Positions 42,947 through 52,145 of a DNA stretch of 64,000 nucleotides are shown piece by piece; positions within the stretch are counted from its first letter, which is position 1; each line of letters begins with the position of its first letter. Location: assembly GCA_023457255.1 (NCBI GenBank), contig JAEWMB010000036.1:124001-188000 (forward strand), read 5' to 3'. The DNA is from Bacillota bacterium. Its GTDB lineage: Bacteria > Bacillota > Clostridia > Lachnospirales > Lachnospiraceae. A model generated the notes under the pieces. That model did not search any database and was not told the DNA's origin. It was given only the letters and a program-made list of their open reading frames with translations. The translations under genes and the position numbers were made by a program.

Positions 42947-44386
42947 ATGATGAGATCATTATATTCTGGTGTCTCCGGACTTAGAGTTCACCAGACCAAA
43001 ATGGACGTAATTGGTAATAATATATCAAACGTTAACACAGTAGGCTTTAAAGCCAGCTCTGCAACATTCTCTGATATTTTATATCAGACAACTAAAAGTG
43101 CTTCCGGACCTAATCCAACCACAGGAACGGCTGGTACAAATGCGATGCAAATCGGTCTTGGTGCAAATCTTGCATCTATTACAACAAGCATTACAAAAAC
43201 CGGTGGTTCTCAAAGAACCGACAATCCTTTCGATTTGATGATTGAGGGAGACGGTTTCTTCGTCGTAAATAATGGAGTAGGTAACTTTTTTACCAAAGCA
43301 GGTTCTTTTAACGTAGATGCGGCAGGAACTTTATGTACTCCAACGGGTGCGACTGTAATGGGATGGCAGCCAAGCAGGGAGGACCCAAGCAGGACGGTAG
43401 CCGGTACAGTTTCTCCACTTCGTGTTATGTCACCGGAGAATCTTTATTCCGCACCGGAAGCTACCACAGATATCTATCTTCATGGAAACATTGACAGCAT
43501 GGATACAAACTTAACCTCATCTACAGGACGTATCGTGAACATGTCCTTCTTTGATAATTTAGGTAACAGCTATACTGCAGAACTTAAAATTAAGCAAAGT
43601 GAAGAAAGTACAAGTGATTATAAAGTTACGATACAAAATATTTACAATAAGAATGGTGATTCTATTTTTGTTAAGGAAGTGGTTGATCCGGACACCGGTG
43701 ATATCACATATGAAGCTTCCAACATTACGGATTTTAGTTTTGGGAATGGGAGTGGTTCAGTTACCGTAAACGAGGATGGTACTTTAGAAGTAGAATGTGA
43801 TGAGATTGATCTTAAATTTAATGGTGCAAACGGTAATTTTGTTAGTGTTGGAGATGATGCTGACGACGCAACAAGCATTAAGTTTAAGATAAATGCAGAC
43901 CCGGATCCATTTAAAGAAGTCAATATTGATTTCTCTTCGATTACTATGTACAACAACAGTGGTACAACCACAGTTGAGTCTACAAAAGGAACAAAAGATG
44001 ATGGTTCCGGTGCAGGTAAGGCAGCCGGCAATATGTCAGGTATTTCTGTTGATCAACAGGGTATGATTTTTGGTACTTATGACAACGGTGACCGCAGATT
44101 GCTTGGACAGGTTGTCGTTGCAACGTTTTCCAATCCAGCCGGTTTAGAGGCTATCGGAAATAATATGTTTGCAGCCACACCAAACTCCGGTGAATTTAAC
44201 GGTGTTGGTGAAGACATCACAGCATCGGGCGGAAAGTTTATAACAGGTGTACTTGAAATGTCAAATGTAGACCTTTCACAGCAATTTACGGAAATGATAA
44301 CTACACAAAGAGGTTTCCAGGCGAATTCAAGAATAATTACAACCTCAGATACCCTTCTTGAGGAATTGATTAATCTGAAGAGATAA
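42947..44386 (+). CDS. flgE: Flagellar hook protein FlgE
   Basis: A 479-residue hook subunit. The N-terminal SLYSGVSGLRVHQTKMDVIGNN and NVNTVGFKAS, and the C-terminal VDLSQQFTEMITTQRGFQANSR.. are the conserved D0 ends, with a variable surface domain between. I chose ATG 42947 (MMRSLYSG) after TAGGAGG; a longer upstream frame crosses the structured spacer. It is larger than the ~260-residue Bacillus protein, as the central domain varies between species. Confidence 0.95.
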   Translation: MMRSLYSGVSGLRVHQTKMDVIGNNISNVNTVGFKASSATFSDILYQTTKSASGPNPTTGTAGTNAMQIGLGANLASITTSITKTGGSQRTDNPFDLMIEGDGFFVVNNGVGNFFTKAGSFNVDAAGTLCTPTGATVMGWQPSREDPSRTVAGTVSPLRVMSPENLYSAPEATTDIYLHGNIDSMDTNLTSSTGRIVNMSFFDNLGNSYTAELKIKQSEESTSDYKVTIQNIYNKNGDSIFVKEVVDPDTGDITYEASNITDFSFGNGSGSVTVNEDGTLEVECDEIDLKFNGANGNFVSVGDDADDATSIKFKINADPDPFKEVNIDFSSITMYNNSGTTTVESTKGTKDDGSGAGKAAGNMSGISVDQQGMIFGTYDNGDRRLLGQVVVATFSNPAGLEAIGNNMFAATPNSGEFNGVGEDITASGGKFITGVLEMSNVDLSQQFTEMITTQRGFQANSRIITTSDTLLEELINLKR

Positions 44387-44561
44387 GTGTAAAGAGAATT
44401 TCTAAGGCGTTAACAGGTGCCGCCTAAAAGATTCTATAGCTTTACACAGAAGCTTGTGACTGCGTAATCCCCGCACAAACTTCTTATCTACCGAATGGAC
44501 CTGTTTAGGAGGATTCGTTTTACTTCCTGCGTCTGATGCAGCGGTTTTGGATGCAGGAAGT
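44387..44561 (+). promoter_or_regulatory. Densely structured spacer between flgE and flbD
   Basis: Four consecutive helices: GTGTAAAG (44387-44394) with CTTTACAC (44440-44447); AGAAGCTTGTG (44448-44458) with CACAAACTTCT (44474-44484), one mismatch; CGAAT with ATTCG (about 44493-44517); and ACTTCCTGC (44522-44530) with GCAGGAAGT (44553-44561). CTTCC could also pair with GGAAG in the flbD ribosome site (44571-44575). No known riboswitch class was recognised. Confidence 0.5.
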
Positions 44562-44585
44562 TCTAATGAGGGAAGGGAGGATATC

Positions 44586-44792
44586 ATGATTAATCTCACC
44601 AGATTAAATGATATATCATTTACATTAAATTGTGATTTAATAGAAATCATAGAGGAGGTTCCGGATACGGTAATTACCTTGGTGAATGGGAAAAAAATAT
44701 TCGTAAAAGAAAGTAGACAAAATGTTGTGAGTCTAGTAAAATTGTATAAAAAAGAAGTTTTATGTCAGACAATATCGGAAAATGATAAATAA
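44586..44792 (+). CDS. flbD: FlbD/SwrD-family flagellar protein
   Basis: A 68-residue protein (INLTRLNDISFTLNCDLIEI, then TVITLVNGKKIFVKES). It matches FlbD/SwrD, which in Bacillus supports flagellar torque. I chose ATG 44586 behind GGGAAGGGAGG. The motA gene follows, consistent with the stator link known for SwrD. It is separated from flgE by the structured spacer. Confidence 0.9.
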   Translation: MINLTRLNDISFTLNCDLIEIIEEVPDTVITLVNGKKIFVKESRQNVVSLVKLYKKEVLCQTISENDK

Positions 44793-44930
44793 TATCAAAA
44801 ATAGGAATTTGAAAAAGAAGCACGAAAAGTGCTGAAGATATAAAATTTATATATGGAAATGATAGTACAAGATGCTAAAATTTCTGTAAAATAGAAAGAT
44901 TGAATATTTGACGATAGGTGGGTGGTTTTT

Positions 44931-45731
44931 TTGGATTTAGCATCCGTGGTTGGTTTAGTGCTGGCAATGATTCTTGTTATCTTTGGTATCACGATAAAGG
45001 ATGGTTTCTCAGCGATTATGGGTTTCATAGACAGAGACTCAATCTTAATTACCTTTGGTGGTGCGTTTTTTACGGTATTAGCAATGAGCCCGAGTTTTTC
45101 TACATATTTGAATGGCTTGAAGAGTTTTGCTTTAATATTAAAGCCGCTTCCTTCGAATGAGAAGGAAACCATTGAAAGTATTATTACTTTATCTAATGTT
45201 GCTAGAAAAGAAGGATTATTAGCGCTCGAAGAGGCAGCAAATAGTATTGAAGACGAATTTATGAAAAAAGGAGTTCTTCTAATCGTAGATGGAACTGATC
45301 CGGAATTAGTAAGAAGTATCTTAGAAACAGAACTTGGATGTATTGAAGAAAGGCATAAATCTACCATTGGTTTTTGGGAAAACCTTGGTGCCATGGGTCC
45401 TGCATGGGGAATGATTGGTACGTTGATTGGTCTGATTAACATGCTTGGTAAAATGGATGACGTTGCTTCCGTTGGACCTAATATGTCTATAGCATTAATT
45501 ACCACCTTGTATGGTTCTTTGCTTGCAAACTGGATCTGTGCACCGGTAGCAAATAAATTAAAGACGAACAATGCGAGTGAAATCATGATGAAGGAAGTTA
45601 TGGTGGAAGGCTTACTGTCAATTCAGGCAGGTGAGAACCCTCGGGTAATTGAAGAAAAATTAAAGTCCTTTCTGTCCCCTGCAAAACGTAATGAGTTAGC
45701 AGGACAAGAAGGTGGTGAATCAATTGGCTAG
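44931..45731 (+). CDS. motA: Flagellar motor stator protein MotA
   Basis: A 266-residue protein of four membrane helices and a cytoplasmic loop. LDLASVVGLVLAMILVIFGI is the first helix. The loop has the charged FliG-contact region, and the third helix contains GPAWGMIGTLIGLI. It starts at TTG 44931 (AGGTGGGTGG upstream), with GTG 44922 as alternative. The gene lies 138 bases after flbD, inside the operon, an arrangement not found in Bacillus. Confidence 0.93.
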   Translation: MDLASVVGLVLAMILVIFGITIKDGFSAIMGFIDRDSILITFGGAFFTVLAMSPSFSTYLNGLKSFALILKPLPSNEKETIESIITLSNVARKEGLLALEEAANSIEDEFMKKGVLLIVDGTDPELVRSILETELGCIEERHKSTIGFWENLGAMGPAWGMIGTLIGLINMLGKMDDVASVGPNMSIALITTLYGSLLANWICAPVANKLKTNNASEIMMKEVMVEGLLSIQAGENPRVIEEKLKSFLSPAKRNELAGQEGGESIG

Positions 45732-46536
45732 AAAGAAATCGGAAGAAGCGCCAAAGGGAGCACCGGAGTGGATGACAACCTTCTCTGATTTAATGAATCT
45801 GCTTCTTTGTTTTTTCGTATTACTGTTTGCTTTCTCAAACGTAGATCAAGAAAAGTTTGAACAAGTAGCAGCTTCTTTCTCCAGTAGCTTTAGTATCTTT
45901 AGCGGAGGTCAATCTTCAATTGGAGATGGTCAATTGATTAATATGGGAGCTGCGCAGTTAACTGAGTTTGATGAGTATTTCACCAATATGGGGCAAACCA
46001 CAGAGAATACGGAAGGGGAAGAAATTGACGAGCTTAAACAGGTTTTAACGGAAGCCAATAAAGCTGAAACCGAAAAGATGTATGACAGTATCTCAGAGAT
46101 GAGTTCTCAGTACAATTTAGACAATTATCTGGACATTGAGACAGACCAAATGGGCGGTCAATATGTTTTGATAAATATCAGCGGTTCTTTACTTTATAAT
46201 TCTGGAAATGCAAAACTTAAGAGTGAGGCGCTCCCTGTCTTTTCTAAGGTTGGTGACATTCTAAAAAAATATAAAGGATACCGTATCTCAGTGATTGGAC
46301 ATACCGATAATGTGCCGGTTACGTCTGGGATATACCGAAGTAACAAAGAATTGTCTGCTGCCAGGGCAATCAATGCAGCCGAATATTTGATTGAGGTCAA
46401 AGGGATTAATCCAGCCTACATTGAATGGATTGGCCGAGGTGAATATGATCCAATCGCGGACAATAGTAATGAAGCAGGAAGGTCCAAAAACAGACGTATT
46501 GAGATTAGAATATATAATTCTCTAAATACAAATTAA
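45724..46536 (+). CDS. motB: Flagellar motor stator protein MotB
   Basis: A 270-residue protein. Asp22 in TTFSDLMNLLLCFFVLLFAF is the essential ion-binding Asp of the single membrane helix. The OmpA-like peptidoglycan-binding domain (about 155-267) has VIGHTDNVPV and SKNRRIEIRI. I chose TTG 45724 (MARKKSEE), 6 bases after AAGGTGGTGA, overlapping the motA stop by 8 bases. A GTG at 45712 is an alternative. Confidence 0.94.
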   Translation: MARKKSEEAPKGAPEWMTTFSDLMNLLLCFFVLLFAFSNVDQEKFEQVAASFSSSFSIFSGGQSSIGDGQLINMGAAQLTEFDEYFTNMGQTTENTEGEEIDELKQVLTEANKAETEKMYDSISEMSSQYNLDNYLDIETDQMGGQYVLINISGSLLYNSGNAKLKSEALPVFSKVGDILKKYKGYRISVIGHTDNVPVTSGIYRSNKELSAARAINAAEYLIEVKGINPAYIEWIGRGEYDPIADNSNEAGRSKNRRIEIRIYNSLNTN

Positions 46537-46593
46537 GTAAGCTTTTAAATTAATTAGGCAGACGAAAGAAATTTGAAAGGCAAGGTATTTCCT

Positions 46594-47115
46594 ATGAAAA
46601 AGAATATCTTAACGGTAATTATACTTGCTACTACATTAATTAATATGACATTAATGATAGTCATGCTGTTTGTATTTCTACCGAATGTAAAACAGACTAA
46701 CAATTTAATCACCAAGGTAGCACAAACTGTTGATCTGGAACTTGAGAATGTAGTTGTAAAGGAGGAGAAGGTTTCTATCTCCGATATCGATACTTATAAG
46801 CCTACTGATGTCACAGGTTTAACCGTTAATCTCAAGAAAGAGCAAGGAGCCGGCAAAACTTATTATGCTGTAATTAAATGGTCCTTAGTACTAAATAAGA
46901 ATCATAAGGATTACAGTAAAATGAAACCGTTAGTGGAGGCAAATGAAAGCAGAATCAAAGAGGTGATTCGTACTGAAGTTGAGAAGTATACAGTTAGTAA
47001 CGTGCAGGAGAACAAAGAGAATATCAAGACCGATGTATTAAAGGTACTTCAAGATGATGTTTTTGGTTCTGATTTTATTATTAGTGTGACATTTGGTGAC
47101 TTCGTTACTGAATAG
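46594..47115 (+). CDS. fliL: Flagellar basal-body-associated protein FliL
   Basis: A 173-residue single-pass protein. The membrane helix is at about 4-27 (ILTVIILATTLINMTLMIVML) and a FliL periplasmic domain follows. It is expected to sit beside the stator MotAB. I chose ATG 46594 behind AAGGTATTTCC; an upstream in-frame TTG (46573) is an alternative. The gene is between motB and fliM as in many clostridia. Confidence 0.8.
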   Translation: MKKNILTVIILATTLINMTLMIVMLFVFLPNVKQTNNLITKVAQTVDLELENVVVKEEKVSISDIDTYKPTDVTGLTVNLKKEQGAGKTYYAVIKWSLVLNKNHKDYSKMKPLVEANESRIKEVIRTEVEKYTVSNVQENKENIKTDVLKVLQDDVFGSDFIISVTFGDFVTE

Positions 47116-47146
47116 AACAGATTTCTTGAGGTTGGGAGGCTAAACG

Positions 47147-48124
47147 ATGGGAGATGTATTATCCCAAAGCGAAATAGACAATCTGTTGGCTGCACTTAGC
47201 AGTGGTGAACTTGATGCAGATGAATTCAAGGAGACGGGTGAGAAACAAATAAAGAATTATGATTTCCACCGCCCATCAAAGTTTTCGAAGGAACACCTAA
47301 GGACACTTGATATTATATTCGAACATTATGGCAGATTGTTGTCAACTCATCTGCCGGCGTATCTAAGAAAGAATGTACAAGTGGAGGTTATTAACTCTGA
47401 AGCTGTTGTGTATCAGGAATTTACCAATGCGCTGTCCAACCCTGTTTTGCTTGGTATCATAGATTTCTCTCCTCTGGAGGGAAATATTATAATTGAATTA
47501 GCAGAGAATGTTGGCTATGCTATAGTCGACCGTATGCTTGGAGGTAGTGGTAATCCACTTGAAAAATCCAGAGATTTTTCTGAAATTGAATTGGTTATTA
47601 TCGAGAGAATCTTTACGGTTATGACTAATATTTTGGCAGAACCTTGGGCGAATGTTGTGAGACTAAACCCAAGATTGATTCGTATCGAGACAAACTCGCA
47701 ATTTGCTCAGATTATATCGCCAAGTGACATGGCCTCAATTGTAACCTTGAACATAAAAATAGGAAATATTGAGGGTATGATGAATGTTTGCCTTCCATAT
47801 GCTTGCTTGGAAGTAATTATTGATAAGTTGAATACGAAATATTGGTACTCTACGATGCAGGAAAAAGGAGATTCCAATTATCAGGAATTTATTGAAACTG
47901 CGATTGCGAAAGCTAGAATACCAGTGAAAGCAGTACTTGGTAAAAGCAGTATTTCGTTAAATGAGTTAATTCATATGCAAAAAGGCGACATTATTAAACT
48001 GGATCGAAAGATTGACGATGAACTCAGTGTTTATGTGGGAAATATCAAAAAATTTACAGCGTTACCTGGTGCGTCATCAGATTCTTATGCAGTTAAAATA
48101 TCAACTATAATAAGAGAGGAGTAG
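47147..48124 (+). CDS. fliM: Flagellar motor switch protein FliM
   Basis: A 325-residue switch-complex protein that binds CheY-P. The N-terminal VLSQSEIDNLLAALSSGE (residues 4-21) is the CheY-binding EIDxLL segment. The KNYDFHRPSKFSKEHL stretch, the CheC-like middle domain and the C-terminal SpoA-like domain follow. GGGAGGCTAAACG precedes the ATG, 31 bases after fliL. Confidence 0.97.
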   Translation: MGDVLSQSEIDNLLAALSSGELDADEFKETGEKQIKNYDFHRPSKFSKEHLRTLDIIFEHYGRLLSTHLPAYLRKNVQVEVINSEAVVYQEFTNALSNPVLLGIIDFSPLEGNIIIELAENVGYAIVDRMLGGSGNPLEKSRDFSEIELVIIERIFTVMTNILAEPWANVVRLNPRLIRIETNSQFAQIISPSDMASIVTLNIKIGNIEGMMNVCLPYACLEVIIDKLNTKYWYSTMQEKGDSNYQEFIETAIAKARIPVKAVLGKSSISLNELIHMQKGDIIKLDRKIDDELSVYVGNIKKFTALPGASSDSYAVKISTIIREE

Positions 48125-48131
48125 CAAATCG

Positions 48132-49343
48132 ATGGATGGTATGTTATCTCAAGAAGAGATTAACGCTCTATTAAATGGCATGGGTACCGAAAATGTAGAA
48201 ACCGCTGCTGATCTCGAATCACTCACGGATTCTGAAATTGATGCTCTGGGGGAAATGTCAAATATCAGTATGGGGACCGCTGCAACAACGCTTTCTGCAC
48301 TGGTAAATCAAAAAGTAACAATCACAACTCCAAAAGTATCCTATGCTAAGTGGGAAGATTTATTGTCAGCGTATGATCGCCCATGTGTTTTTATTCAGAT
48401 TTATTATAAGGATGGTTTAGATGGAAATAACATCTTAGTCCTAAAAGAGAAGGATGTAAAGATTATCACCGACCTAATGATGGGCGGAGATGGAGTAAAT
48501 AGTGAGGGAGAGTTATCGGAGCTTCATTTAAGTGCAATTGGAGAAGCAATGAACCAGATGATGGGTTCCGCATCCACATCACTTTCCTCTATGTTAGAGA
48601 AAAAGGTGGACATCTCTCCGCCGGTAGCAAGTATTGTAGATATCCCAGAGGTGATCAATGGGGGAGATATTGCGGATTTCTTAAAGGGACGATTTGTAAA
48701 AGTATCTTTTCGTATGGTAATTGGTGATTTGGTGGATAGTGAACTGATGCAATTATATCCTTTTGATTTTGCCAGGGATTTATATGACCAATTTATGAGA
48801 TATACCGAAACAGAAACAAATGCAGCCACAGGATATTCTCAACAACAGTCAAAAAAAGAAGAATCAGTAACACCTGCTCCGGAACCAGTTACAAAAAACA
48901 ATTCGTTTACACAGGACATGGAAAACACTATGAAGATGCAAACACCACAAATGCAGCCGCAGGGGATGCCACTTCAGGGAACGGCTATGCAGGGAATACC
49001 TTTACAAGGTATGAATATGCAGCAAGTACCGCAAGGGATGGTACAAAATGTGAATATAGCACCTGCACAATTTCAGCCATTTGTTAGTACTGGAAGTCCT
49101 CTGTTGCAGACAGAGAATATTGATTTGTTATTGGATGTGCCTTTGGAGGTCACAGTAGAACTTGGCAGAACAAGTAAATCTATTCGAGAAATACTTGATT
49201 TTGCACCAGGAACTATTGTAGAATTAAATCGACTCGCTGGTGAACCAATTGACGTTTTAGTAAATGGAAAGTACGTCGCCAAGGGTGAAGTAGTTGTAAT
49301 CGAAGAAGCGTTTGGTATTCGGGTTACAGATATTATTAAATAA
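48132..49343 (+). CDS. fliY: FliN-like switch protein and CheY-P phosphatase FliY
   Basis: A 403-residue protein. The N-terminal MLSQEEINALLN is a CheY-binding segment like that of FliM. The CheC-like phosphatase domain has two active motifs, EMSNISMG and EAMNQMMG. A Gln/Met/Pro/Gly-rich linker (about 275-315, QPQGMPLQGTAMQG...) follows, then a C-terminal FliN domain (about 330-403, VELGRTSKSIREIL.. VVIEEAFGIRVTDI). It is 7 bases after fliM and replaces a separate FliN. Confidence 0.95.
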   Translation: MDGMLSQEEINALLNGMGTENVETAADLESLTDSEIDALGEMSNISMGTAATTLSALVNQKVTITTPKVSYAKWEDLLSAYDRPCVFIQIYYKDGLDGNNILVLKEKDVKIITDLMMGGDGVNSEGELSELHLSAIGEAMNQMMGSASTSLSSMLEKKVDISPPVASIVDIPEVINGGDIADFLKGRFVKVSFRMVIGDLVDSELMQLYPFDFARDLYDQFMRYTETETNAATGYSQQQSKKEESVTPAPEPVTKNNSFTQDMENTMKMQTPQMQPQGMPLQGTAMQGIPLQGMNMQQVPQGMVQNVNIAPAQFQPFVSTGSPLLQTENIDLLLDVPLEVTVELGRTSKSIREILDFAPGTIVELNRLAGEPIDVLVNGKYVAKGEVVVIEEAFGIRVTDIIK

Positions 49344-49429
49344 GTAATACGATTTTTTAACGCCGGAAGACGGTATGTTATAAAATGGTATACAGCTATT
49401 ACAGATCAAAGAATAGGAGAAACAAAGTT

Positions 49430-49792
49430 ATGGCAAAAAGTATTTTAATTTGTGATGATGCAGCTTTCATGAGAATGATGATTAAAGATATTCTTACAAA
49501 GAATGGTTATTCCGTTGCGGGAGAAGCAGAGAATGGATTAAAAGCTGTAGAAAAGTACAACGAGACAAAGCCTGATTTAGTAATGATGGATATTACAATG
49601 CCGGAGATGGATGGAATTCAAGCGTTAAAGAAGATTAAAACAGCAGATCCAAATGCGACAGTGATTATGTGTTCTGCGATGGGACAGCAAGCGATGGTGA
49701 TTGAATCGATTCAATCAGGAGCAAAAGATTTTATCGTTAAGCCATTCCAGGCAGACCGTGTACTTGAGGCGGTTAAGAAGGCGATTGGCTAA
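49430..49792 (+). CDS. cheY: Chemotaxis response regulator CheY
   Basis: A 120-residue single receiver domain. Acid pocket Asp9/Asp10, phospho-acceptor Asp54 in LVMMDITMPEMDG, CSAMG with the switch Ser, and KPF with the conserved Lys. I chose ATG 49430 behind TAGGAGAAAC; the upstream open frame (49385) is not supported. Its last base is the first of fliO. Confidence 0.97.
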   Translation: MAKSILICDDAAFMRMMIKDILTKNGYSVAGEAENGLKAVEKYNETKPDLVMMDITMPEMDGIQALKKIKTADPNATVIMCSAMGQQAMVIESIQSGAKDFIVKPFQADRVLEAVKKAIG

Positions 49793-50208
49793 TGTGTTCT
49801 CTTTCTCAGATTATAGTTGCAACAGAGGCAGATTCGTCTCTACCGGTTTATAATTCTTCCAAGAGTTGGTTTGAGTTGCTTGGATTGCTTCTGTTGTTTA
49901 TTTTTATTGTTGTCGGTTGCTACTTTACAACAAGATTTGTTGCAAATAAGCAATTGCGGCAGAAGAAATATAATAATTTTAAAGTGATTGATACTTATCG
50001 AATAACACAAAATAAGTTTTTGCAGATTGTTCAGATTGGGACACGTTATGTTGTGATATCAATTACAAAAGACAATATTTCCTTTATCGCGGAAGTTTAT
50101 GAGGAAGAGCTGCTGCATAAAGAAGAAACTGAGGCGAAGAAAGAGATAAACTTTAAGCAGATCTTGTCAGAGATGGCAGGAAAAAATAAAACAAATGGAA
50201 AAGGTTGA
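49792..50208 (+). CDS. fliO: Flagellar export component FliO/FliZ
   Basis: A 138-residue protein. There is one membrane helix at about 27-47 (ELLGLLLLFIFIVVGCYFTTRF). A cytoplasmic domain follows with VIDTYRITQNKFLQIVQIG and YVVISITKDNISFI. These are FliO/FliZ features. It starts in the cheY stop (TAATG). It is the export assembly factor for FliP. Confidence 0.88.
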   Translation: MCSLSQIIVATEADSSLPVYNSSKSWFELLGLLLLFIFIVVGCYFTTRFVANKQLRQKKYNNFKVIDTYRITQNKFLQIVQIGTRYVVISITKDNISFIAEVYEEELLHKEETEAKKEINFKQILSEMAGKNKTNGKG

Positions 50209-50216
50209 TATATGCT

Positions 50217-51059
50217 ATGACGTCTAAATGTAATCTTATCAATAAGAAGACTTTCCTTACTGGGCTTTTCGTCATTATGGTGTTTGTATTAACCTTTTTT
50301 TGTGCTACTCCAAAAAAAGTATATGCCTCTGAGGTGAACAGAACAACAAGTGAATCCACAGCGAACACGGATGATAAGGCAGTAAATAATAATGATTTAA
50401 CTTTTTATTTTAACTCTGGAGAAGGGACAGGCTCGCTATCGGCAACTCTTCAGATGCTCCTAATCTTAACCGTGATTACTTTGGCACCTTCGATACTAAT
50501 TATGCTAACATCATTTATTCGAATTATCGTGGTGCTTCACTTTGTCCGTTCTGCCTTAGGAACACAGACAACTCCTCCTAATCAGGTATTGATTGGATTG
50601 GCGTTGTTTTTGACGTTGTTTATTATGTCACCAATACTCACAAACATTAATGCCAATGCCATCCAGCCTTTATCAAAGGGAGAGATCACGCAAGAGCAAG
50701 CTTTTGAAAAAGGATTGGAGCCACTGAGGGATTTTATGTTTGATCAGACTAATGAAAAAGATATGCATTTATTTCTTGATATTGCCGGAGTTACAGAAGT
50801 TGAAAGCAGAGCTGATGTCCCATCTACAGCATTAATTCCTGCATTTATCATAAGTGAGTTAAGAGCGGCTTTTATTATTGGTTTTCTGATATACATACCA
50901 TTTTTAGTAATTGATATGGTGGTGGCTTCCACTTTGATGTCGATGGGTATGATGATGCTCCCGCCTACGACGATTTCTATGCCATTCAAAATCTTATTAT
51001 TTATTATGGCGGATGGATGGAGTTTAGTCATTGGATCAGTAATCAAAAGCTTTTACTGA
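50217..51059 (+). CDS. fliP: Flagellar export gate protein FliP
   Basis: A 280-residue protein. A cleavable signal peptide (residues 1-38, KKTFLTGLFVIMVFVLTFFCA..KKVYAS) precedes the four-helix core with SFIRIIVVLHFVRSALGTQTTPPNQVLIGLALFLT. The IGFLIYIPFLVIDMVV segment is conserved. I chose ATG 50217 with AAAAGG upstream. A TTG at 50205 is an alternative. Confidence 0.95.
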   Translation: MTSKCNLINKKTFLTGLFVIMVFVLTFFCATPKKVYASEVNRTTSESTANTDDKAVNNNDLTFYFNSGEGTGSLSATLQMLLILTVITLAPSILIMLTSFIRIIVVLHFVRSALGTQTTPPNQVLIGLALFLTLFIMSPILTNINANAIQPLSKGEITQEQAFEKGLEPLRDFMFDQTNEKDMHLFLDIAGVTEVESRADVPSTALIPAFIISELRAAFIIGFLIYIPFLVIDMVVASTLMSMGMMMLPPTTISMPFKILLFIMADGWSLVIGSVIKSFY

Positions 51060-51074
51060 AAGGAGGGATAGTGT

Positions 51075-51344
51075 ATGGATGAAAATTTATTGGTGGAACT
51101 ATTACGCCAAACATTATTCTTAATTATCAAGGTATCTTCTCCGATGTTGATTACTTCACTTGTAATTGGACTTGTGGTAAGTGTATTACAGACGGTTACT
51201 TCGGTTCAAGAACAAACCCTCACTTTTGTTCCAAAGTTAATCGGAGTATTCCTGGTACTTATGCTTTGCGGTAATTGGATTATGAAAAATATAACGGAAT
51301 ATTTTTGGTACTTAGCAGATAACTTCCGTTACTTTATTCAGTGA
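51075..51344 (+). CDS. fliQ: Flagellar export gate protein FliQ
   Basis: An 89-residue two-helix membrane protein. It shows the family LLIITSLVIGLVVSVLQTVTSVQEQTLTFVPKL region. GGAGGGATAGTGT precedes the ATG, 15 bases after fliP. It assembles with FliP and FliR into the export gate. Confidence 0.96.
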   Translation: MDENLLVELLRQTLFLIIKVSSPMLITSLVIGLVVSVLQTVTSVQEQTLTFVPKLIGVFLVLMLCGNWIMKNITEYFWYLADNFRYFIQ

Positions 51345-51355
51345 CAGGTGCTACT

Positions 51356-52123
51356 ATGGTAATACCTGTAGAACAGTTAGTTTTCTTCTTTGTGATACTG
51401 GTGAGGATATCCGCATTTATTTATACCGGGCCATTTTTTAGTCTAAGGAATGTGCCGCAAAAGGTTAAAGTAGGGCTATCACTGGCGATAGCCGTTATAT
51501 TAAGTCAAACTGTTTCTTATTCAGAATTAGTTTACGAAGGTGTTATTGGGTTTGCTATTCTTATTATAGGGGAGGCATTAGCGGGTGCCATTATGGGGTT
51601 TTTCTCCAATATTTGTTTTCATATTCTTTCTCTAGCGGGACAATTGATGGATATGGAAATTGGATTTTCGATGGTGAATGAATTTGATCCGATCTCAAAT
51701 GTTCAGGTTACAATTACTGCAAACTTCTACCATTATGCAGTAATGCTGTTGCTATTAATAACGAATATGCATCATTATATTTTAAAAGCACTTGTAGACT
51801 CCTATCAGATAATTCCGGTGGGTGGGGCAAAAATTAACCCACTTATTTACACTGTAATGATGCAATTTGTTTTGGACTTTTTTGTCATTGCTTTTCGAAT
51901 CATCTTGCCGATTTTTGCAGCTATGTTAATTGTTAATGTGGTATTAGCTATCTTAGCTAAGGTAGCACCGCAGATGAATATGTTTGTTATTGGTTTGCAA
52001 TTAAAAGTGCTTATTGGGCTCATTGTCTTACTGTTTATGACTATGATGATTCCGTCGGTTGCAGATTTTATCTTTACGGAAATGATGGGAATGTTAAAAA
52101 GTGCAATTGCCTTTTTAACATGA
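51356..52123 (+). CDS. fliR: Flagellar export gate protein FliR
   Basis: A 255-residue membrane protein with about six helices. FSMVNEFDPISNVQV and LAKVAPQMNMFVIGLQLKV are FliR signatures. I chose ATG 51356 behind ACAGGTG, because the in-frame GTG at 51341 has no ribosome site. Its start is 11 bases after the fliQ stop. Confidence 0.94.
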   Translation: MVIPVEQLVFFFVILVRISAFIYTGPFFSLRNVPQKVKVGLSLAIAVILSQTVSYSELVYEGVIGFAILIIGEALAGAIMGFFSNICFHILSLAGQLMDMEIGFSMVNEFDPISNVQVTITANFYHYAVMLLLLITNMHHYILKALVDSYQIIPVGGAKINPLIYTVMMQFVLDFFVIAFRIILPIFAAMLIVNVVLAILAKVAPQMNMFVIGLQLKVLIGLIVLLFMTMMIPSVADFIFTEMMGMLKSAIAFLT

Positions 52124-52145
52124 TGAAAGGTAAGGGAGTGCGTTG

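Noticed and set aside
43642..44031. Minus-strand open frame of 129 codons inside flgE
   Set aside because: It lies wholly within flgE, which has clear conserved ends; no start site support.
44387..44561. Cyclic di-GMP riboswitch in the flgE-flbD spacer
   Set aside because: The c-di-GMP-I core sequence blocks (such as CACGCACAGGGCAAACC) are not present; only generic helices are seen.
44795..45586. Long minus-strand open frame of 263 codons over motA
   Set aside because: It is a shadow of motA in the opposite strand, lacks a ribosome site and has composition typical of antisense frames.
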